Of a stretch of 64,000 nucleotides of DNA, positions 59,159 to 64,000 are shown in pieces. Source of the DNA: Pseudomonadota bacterium. GTDB lineage: Bacteria > Chloroflexota > UBA6077 > JAJPHF01. A program made the position numbers and the translations under genes. Location of the stretch: positions 1 through 64,000 of the forward strand of contig JAJPHF010000014.1 in NCBI GenBank assembly GCA_021325365.1, given 5' to 3'. The notes beneath the pieces are model-generated. The model made no database searches. It was not told the origin of the DNA and was given only the letters and a program-made list of their open reading frames with translations. How positions within the stretch are numbered: position 1 is the stretch's first letter; each line of letters begins with the position of its first letter.

Positions 59159-60387
59159 CTGGCGGCCGCAGCTTGCTTGTCCAGCTCGAAGCCCGCGTGG
59201 AGCGCCCGCACGGCGCGCGCGACGTCGTCGCGCGGCACCACGCAGGTGATGCGGATGTCGGAAGTGGTAATCATCTCGATATTGATGCCAGCCTCCGCCA
59301 GGATGCCAAACATGCGGGCCGCGTAGCCCGGCGCGCTCTGGATCCCGGTGCCCACGATCGAGACCTTGGCCAGATCGCTCGCGCTGGCGATCTTGCTGGC
59401 GTGGATTGACTCGGCGGCTGGCTGGACCAGGGCGACCGCGCGCTGCAACTCCCCGCGCGCGACGGTGAACGACAGGTCGGTTACGCCCTCGAAGCTGGCC
59501 GTTTGGACGATCACGTCCACGCTGACGCCAGCATCGGCCAGCGGCTTGAAGATCGCGTAGGCGATCCCGGGCTGGTCCGGCACGCCGGCCAGCGAGATCT
59601 TAGCCACGTCGGTGTCGTGCGCGATGCCCTGGACTCGCTGCCGTATCTCCACGGTGTCCCCCGCGTCGATCAGAGTGCCCGCACCCGGCGTGAAGCTAGA
59701 GAGCACCCAAATCGGCATATTGTAAACCTGGCCCAGCTCTACCGCGCGCGGGTGCATCACCTTGGCGCCCTGCTGCGCCAGCTCCAGCATCTCCTCGTAG
59801 GCGATCCGCGGAATGCTGCGCGCCTCGGGCACCACGCGGGGATCGGCGGTGTAGACGCCGTCCACGTCGGTGTAGATCTCGCAGCGTTCGGCGCCGAGCG
59901 CACAGGCGAGCGCGACGGCGGTGGTATCGGAGCCGCCGCGGCCCAAGGTGGTAACGTCCGCCTCGTCCGTGATGCCCTGGAAGCCCGTGACGATGACGAC
60001 GTTGCCGGCGCGCAGCTCGCGCTCCAACCGCTCAGGCTGGATCGCCGTGATGCGCGCGCGCGTAAACCAGGCGTTGGTGTGGATGCCTGCCTGGCCGGCG
60101 GTGAGCGAGACGGCGGGGCAGCCGCGCGCGCGCAGCGCCATCGCAAGGAGGGTCGCCGAGACGGTCTCACCAGTGGACAAGAGCAAGTCTAGCTCGCGCG
60201 GCGCGGGATCCGGCGTCACCGACCGCGCGAGGGCGAGCAGCTCGTCGGTCGTCTTGCCCATCGCCGATACGACCACGACGATGCCGTGGTCGTCGGTGCG
60301 GCTCGCGGCCACCCGCTCGGCTACCGCGCGGATTCGCTCGGCGCCCGCCACGGACGAGCCGCCGTACTTCTGGACCAGCGCTTTCAT
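59155..60387 (-). CDS. lysC: Aspartate kinase
   Basis: A 410-aa enzyme phosphorylating aspartate, the first step to Lys/Thr/Met. N-terminal kinase domain: KYGGSSVAGAERIR, VVSAMGKTTDELLALARSV, FQGITDEADVTTLGRGGSDT and CEIYTDVDGVYTADPRVVPE; two C-terminal ACT domains (IAHDTDVAKISLAGVPDQPG; LAKVSIVGTGIQSAPGYAAR) for allosteric control. Length fits single-subunit bacterial enzymes. Its start overlaps the thrB stop (ATGA); last gene of the threonine operon. Confidence 0.97.
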   Translation of the reverse strand: MKALVQKYGGSSVAGAERIRAVAERVAASRTDDHGIVVVVSAMGKTTDELLALARSVTPDPAPRELDLLLSTGETVSATLLAMALRARGCPAVSLTAGQAGIHTNAWFTRARITAIQPERLERELRAGNVVIVTGFQGITDEADVTTLGRGGSDTTAVALACALGAERCEIYTDVDGVYTADPRVVPEARSIPRIAYEEMLELAQQGAKVMHPRAVELGQVYNMPIWVLSSFTPGAGTLIDAGDTVEIRQRVQGIAHDTDVAKISLAGVPDQPGIAYAIFKPLADAGVSVDVIVQTASFEGVTDLSFTVARGELQRAVALVQPAAESIHASKIASASDLAKVSIVGTGIQSAPGYAARMFGILAEAGINIEMITTSDIRITCVVPRDDVARAVRALHAGFELDKQAAAAS

Positions 60388-61337
60388 GCCAGCACCCGTG
60401 CCCCATTCGTCGCCGCGGCCACGACCAGGGATCGTCCCGCGACGCCAGTTTCTTGCGCGGTCGTGGCGAAGGCGGCGGCCACCGCGTCGGCCGCCGCCGC
60501 GACCTCGACGAGCGCGAGCAGCGTCGGGCCCGCGCCGCTCAAGAACGCGCCTAGCGCGCCGGCCTGCAGCGCGGCTGCAAAAAAGGCCGGCATGGCCGGG
60601 AACAGCGCGCTGCGCGCCGGCTGGTGCAGTCGATCACGGGTCGCCTCGCGCAACAGCGCGTAGTCCCCGCTGGTGAGCGCGGCGACGAGCAGTGCGGCGC
60701 GGCCGAGGTTGTAGACAGCATCGCCCAACGGTAGGGAAGCGGGCAGGAGCGCGCGCGCCGCGGCCGTCGACAGCGGGAAGTCCGGCACGAAGAGCACGGC
60801 CTGGAGCGGACGCTCGAGCCGCACGACCGCTTGGACGGGCCCGCGCTCACCGGCCACGCACACGCGCACCCCGCCCAGCAAAGCGGGGGTGACGTTGTCG
60901 GGGTGGCCCTCGATCTCGACCGCGAGGTCCAGCAGCTGCGGCACGTTCAACGCGTCGCCGTGCAGCCGATTGCCGACGAGCAGGCCGGCGACGATGGCCG
61001 CGCTGCTGCTGCCCAGCCCGCGCGCTAGGGGGATGCCGTTCTCGCAGCGAAGCCGGACGGGCGGCGGGCGCGTGCCGAGGCGCTCGGCGACGCGGGCGAG
61101 CGCCCGGTACACCAGGTTCTCTGGGCCGGGGGCCAGCTCGCCGGCGCCCTCCCCGACCACCTCGATGGACAGCTCGGCGCTCGGCTCGACGTACACGGTG
61201 TTCGACAGCCCGAGCGCCATGCCGAGCGCGTCGAAGCCGGGACCGAGGTTCGCGCTGGTGGCAGGAACCTGCACGGCGAAGGAGTGCTGAGCGCCGCGTG
61301 CTGGGTGCTGAGTCATGGTGGGAGCGGCCTCGGCCAT
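60384..61337 (-). CDS. thrB: Homoserine kinase
   Basis: A 317-aa GHMP kinase making O-phosphohomoserine. Motifs: VPATSANLGPGFDALGMALG (substrate site), PLARGLGSSSAAIVAGLLVG (phosphate loop GLGSSSA) and LSGAGPTLLALV (third GHMP motif). ATG at 61337 overlaps the thrC stop (ATGA), and its own stop overlaps lysC. Confidence 0.97.
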   Translation of the reverse strand: MAEAAPTMTQHPARGAQHSFAVQVPATSANLGPGFDALGMALGLSNTVYVEPSAELSIEVVGEGAGELAPGPENLVYRALARVAERLGTRPPPVRLRCENGIPLARGLGSSSAAIVAGLLVGNRLHGDALNVPQLLDLAVEIEGHPDNVTPALLGGVRVCVAGERGPVQAVVRLERPLQAVLFVPDFPLSTAAARALLPASLPLGDAVYNLGRAALLVAALTSGDYALLREATRDRLHQPARSALFPAMPAFFAAALQAGALGAFLSGAGPTLLALVEVAAAADAVAAAFATTAQETGVAGRSLVVAAATNGARVLA

Positions 61338-62422
61338 CAGGGAGCGCCCAGCGGCGCGCCGTCCTGCCAGCCGAGCGCCGCCTCGACCGCGGCCACGGCC
61401 GGCGCAACCTCCAGCACGTCCGCGGCCATCTTCAGCGCGCGGTCAGGATCCTTCAGGCCGCTGCCGGTGAGCACGCACACGATGGTCTGGCCGCGCAGGT
61501 CGAGCCTGCCCTGGGCCACGAGCTTGCGGAGGCCGGCGACGGACGCGGCCGAGGCCGGCTCGCAGAAGATGCCCTCGCCGTGGGCTAGGAGAGCGTAAGC
61601 ATCCAGGATCTCGTCGTCGGTGACGCAGTCGATCAGCCCGGCCGACTCATCACGCGCGCGGACCGCGTTCGCCCAATTCGCGGGATTGCCGATGCGGATC
61701 GCGGTGGCGACGGTTTCCGGCGCGCGGACGATCTCGCCGCGCACGATCGGCGCGGCGCCGGCCGCCTCGAAGCCGAGCATCCGCGGCAGGCGGGTGGTGC
61801 GGCCGGCGGCGTGGTACTCCGTGAAGCCGCGCCAGTAGGCGGAGATGTTGCCCGCGTTACCCACGGGGATCGCCAGGATGTCTGGCGCGTCGCCGAGCAC
61901 GTCACAGACCTCGAAGGCGGCCGTCTTTTGCCCTTCCAGCCGGAAGGGATTGATCGAGTTCACGATGGTGAGCGGGTGGCGCTCGGCCAGCGCGCGGACG
62001 ACCTCGAGCGCCTGGTCGAAGTTGCCGTCGACCACGACAACGCGGGCGCCGTAGATCATAGCCTGCGCGAGCTTGCCCAAGGCGACGTAACTGGCGGGCA
62101 CCAGGACGATGGCCGGCAGGTGCGCGCGGGCCGCGTAGGCGGCGGCGGAGGCGGAGGTGTTGCCGGTGGACGCGCAGAGGACGGCCCGACAGCCGGCTTC
62201 CACGGCCTTGGCCATCGCCAGCACCATGCCGCGATCCTTGAAGGACCCGGTCGGGTTGCAGCCCTCCAGCTTGAAGTGCAGGGAGGCGCAGCCTAGCTCG
62301 TCCACGAGCCGCGTCGAGGCGACGAGCGGGGTGTCGCCCTCGCCGAGACTGAACAGCGGCGTCGCCGGCGTCAGCGGCAGGAACTCGCCGTAGCGCCGTA
62401 GGATTCCCAGGTGGGGTTGCAC
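61337..62422 (-). CDS. thrC: Threonine synthase
   Basis: A 361-aa PLP enzyme converting O-phosphohomoserine to threonine. [20 protein letters not shown] holds the PLP Lys; [20 protein letters not shown] is the phosphate-binding loop; [19 protein letters not shown] and the [15 protein letters not shown] end are conserved. This is the short bacterial form. GTG start at 62422 overlaps the hom stop by one base (TAGTG). Confidence 0.97.
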   Translation of the reverse strand: MQPHLGILRRYGEFLPLTPATPLFSLGEGDTPLVASTRLVDELGCASLHFKLEGCNPTGSFKDRGMVLAMAKAVEAGCRAVLCASTGNTSASAAAYAARAHLPAIVLVPASYVALGKLAQAMIYGARVVVVDGNFDQALEVVRALAERHPLTIVNSINPFRLEGQKTAAFEVCDVLGDAPDILAIPVGNAGNISAYWRGFTEYHAAGRTTRLPRMLGFEAAGAAPIVRGEIVRAPETVATAIRIGNPANWANAVRARDESAGLIDCVTDDEILDAYALLAHGEGIFCEPASAASVAGLRKLVAQGRLDLRGQTIVCVLTGSGLKDPDRALKMAADVLEVAPAVAAVEAALGWQDGAPLGAP

Positions 62423-63753
62423 TAGCCCTCCACGCGGATGAGGCTGCCGATGCGGGCCACCGTCGGCAGCTCGGCGATGAGCGCCACCGCGCGCTGCATG
62501 GCCGCCTCGTGCGCGCGGTGGGTCATAAGCACGATCTCGGCGTGGCGGAGGTCGCTCGCCGCGTCCACGACCACGTCCTCTTTCTGGATCACGGAAGCGA
62601 GGGAGATCTCGTGCTCGCCCAGGACGTGAGTGATCTGGGCGATCACGCCTGGGCGGTCGGCGGCGATCAGCCGCAGATAGTAGCGGGTCCAGACGTCCTG
62701 CATCGGCAGCACGCGGCGCGCCTCGTCGAGCGGCGGGAGCAGCCGCGTGAGCGGGCTGGCGGCGCGCGCCTCGCCGCCCAGGCGCCCGGCGTGCAGGCGC
62801 TGGGCGATGTCGATGACGTCGGCGACCACGGCGCTGGAGGTGGGGCCGGCGCCCGCGCCCCGGCCGTAGAACAGCACTCGGCCGACCAGGTCGCCCTCGA
62901 CGCTGACCGCGTTGTAGACGCCGTCCACGTTGGCGAGCAGCGCGTCGGCGGGCAGGAACGCCGGATGCACTCGCAGCTCCAGGCCGCGCTCGGTGGCCCG
63001 GCCGATGGCGAGCAGCTTGATCGCGTAGCCCAGCTCGCGGGCGTAGCGGAAGTCGGCGGCCGCCAGGCGCGCGATGCCCTCGGCGTAGACATCGGCGGGC
63101 CGCATGCGGGCGTGGAACGCGAGGGTGGCCAGAATGGTCAGCTTGTAGGCGGCGTCGATGCCATCCACGTCGTTACGAGGGTCGGCCTCGGCATAGCCGA
63201 GGGCCTGCGCCTCGGCCAGCGCGGTCTCGTAGTCGACGCCCTCACGCGCCATTTTGGTCAGGATGTAGTTGGTGGTGCCGTTGATGATCGCGGTGACTTC
63301 CTGGAGGTCGTTGGCGAGCAGATCGAGGCGGAAGGCGCCGATCACCGGGATGCCGCCGCCGACGCTGGCCTCGAACGCCACGTCGACCCCGCGCGCCGCG
63401 GCGGACTCCAGAATCTCGGGACCGTACTTGGCCATGACTTCCTTGTTGGCCGTCACGACGTGCTTGCCCCGCTCGATGGCCGCCAGGATATACTGATGGG
63501 CGGGCTGCTCGCCGCCCAGCACCTCGACGACGACCTCGATCGCGGGATCATCGAGGACGGCCGCGGGGTTGGTGGTCAGGAGCGCGGGCGCCAGCGCCCG
63601 CGGCTTGTCAGGAGTGCGGACCAATGCGCGTTGCAGCACAACGGGGCGGCCCACTCGACGAGCGATGCTGTCCGCCTTGGTGAGGAGCGCCTGGGCGACT
63701 CCGGACCCCACGATCCCGAGCCCCAGCATTCCCACGCCGATCGCGCCCTGCAT
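62422..63753 (-). CDS. hom: Homoserine dehydrogenase
   Basis: A 443-aa NAD(P)H-dependent oxidoreductase. N-terminal Rossmann: [20 protein letters not shown]; substrate/catalytic region [60 protein letters not shown] (NGTxNYI motif) and [21 protein letters not shown]-terminal ACT domain ([20 protein letters not shown]) for feedback regulation. First gene of the operon hom-thrC-thrB-lysC; promoter-like hexamers lie ~155 bp upstream. Confidence 0.97.
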   Translation of the reverse strand: MQGAIGVGMLGLGIVGSGVAQALLTKADSIARRVGRPVVLQRALVRTPDKPRALAPALLTTNPAAVLDDPAIEVVVEVLGGEQPAHQYILAAIERGKHVVTANKEVMAKYGPEILESAAARGVDVAFEASVGGGIPVIGAFRLDLLANDLQEVTAIINGTTNYILTKMAREGVDYETALAEAQALGYAEADPRNDVDGIDAAYKLTILATLAFHARMRPADVYAEGIARLAAADFRYARELGYAIKLLAIGRATERGLELRVHPAFLPADALLANVDGVYNAVSVEGDLVGRVLFYGRGAGAGPTSSAVVADVIDIAQRLHAGRLGGEARAASPLTRLLPPLDEARRVLPMQDVWTRYYLRLIAADRPGVIAQITHVLGEHEISLASVIQKEDVVVDAASDLRHAEIVLMTHRAHEAAMQRAVALIAELPTVARIGSLIRVEG

Positions 63754-63908
63754 GCCTTGTCTCGCATCTCCGGTTGATCGAGCTGCCGTCGGATGGACCG
63801 ACCCGAGGGAGCGGCCGCTCGCACAGCGCGCGTGCGGGTGGCCTGGGCCGGTCCGCGCCGCGTGCGCTAGCCCGGGCGTGCACGCGCGAGTAGCGGGCAG
63901 GACACGCT

Positions 63909-63937
63909 ATTATAGCCAGCGGAACGAGGGCGGGCCA
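63909..63937 (-). promoter_or_regulatory. Probable promoter of the hom-thrC-thrB-lysC operon
   Basis: On the minus strand a perfect TATAAT (63914-63909) is preceded, at 17 bp, by TGGCCC (63937-63932), a poor -35. It lies ~156 bp upstream of the hom ATG. The strong -10 and good position support it; no riboswitch or leader peptide was recognised between it and hom. Confidence 0.5.
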
Positions 63938-64000
63938 GCGGGCGCCGGGGGGCCGGTGGTCCCGTTCTTGCAAACGCGGCACTACTTGCTTCGCGCCCCT

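Noticed and set aside
63754..63908. Thr/Ile attenuator leader or T-box before hom
   Set aside because: No run of Thr codons with a ribosome site, no T-box sequence, and no paired terminator/antiterminator stems were recognised between the -10 box and hom.

Overview
The window is high-GC, gene-dense bacterial DNA carrying about 57 protein genes and two tRNA genes. Gene content points to Chloroflexota or a close relative: an alternative complex III (ACIII) locus joined to a caa3-type oxidase, a phosphofructokinase with PPi-type active-site residues, an F420/LLM-type oxidoreductase, and many GTG starts with overlapping stops and starts. The phylum is an inference, because no rRNA gene is present.

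Layout. 0.4-1.4 kb: a NitT/TauT-type ABC permease. 1.55 kb: tRNA-Ser(GGA). 1.7-5.3 kb: an oligopeptide ABC operon (binding protein and two permeases, no ATPase in view). 5.5 kb: tRNA-Leu(TAA). 5.6-8.0 kb: an exo/endonuclease/phosphatase-fold protein, a cupredoxin and small membrane proteins. 8.0-19.7 kb (minus strand): a respiratory supercluster transcribed cox2, cox1, cox3, small membrane protein, ActA, ActB1, ActB2, two NrfD-type subunits, ActD, ActE. It encodes a quinol:cytochrome c oxidoreductase plus its terminal oxidase. 20-25 kb: a receiver protein, an Mrp ATPase, a prepilin peptidase, a lipoprotein and a DUF1015 protein. 25.2-26.3 kb: a sigma-70 gene broken by a -1 shift. 26.3-31.8 kb: an FmdB zinc ribbon with an upstream 33-codon ORF, a PdtaS/PdtaR-like pair, a solute-binding lipoprotein and a 1-Cys-like peroxiredoxin. 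32-35 kb: a tandem ferritin-like protein and a ThDP enzyme. 35.3-39.6 kb: queA, a DUF2905 gene, tgt, a PFK and a CheY-like receiver. 39.7-47.6 kb: a catabolic/uptake-like region (PIG-L deacetylase, DHP-decarboxylase-like protein, LLM monooxygenase, amidohydrolase, two solute-binding lipoproteins) around a 1.3 kb non-coding stretch with hairpin repeats. 47.7-49.6 kb: cbiG-cobJ. 50.8-53.4 kb: a cytochrome c followed by two paralogous exported PD40 propellers. 53.4-59.2 kb: DedA, a PaaA-like diiron protein with a ferredoxin, another solute-binding lipoprotein, a BNR-repeat protein and two secreted proteins. 59.2-63.8 kb (minus): the threonine operon hom-thrC-thrB-lysC with every junction overlapping.

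Several observations are not visible from simple gene calls. A TGA stop lies in frame inside the twin-arginine signal of ActB1. A one-base shift splits the sigma factor. Four CCTGA boxes phased 11/21/11 bp lie upstream of cox2. A 48-bp perfect palindrome follows the peroxiredoxin gene. Four solute-binding lipoproteins have no adjacent ABC partners. The two single-base lesions sit in genes expected to be important, so an assembly error must be excluded before any biological reading.
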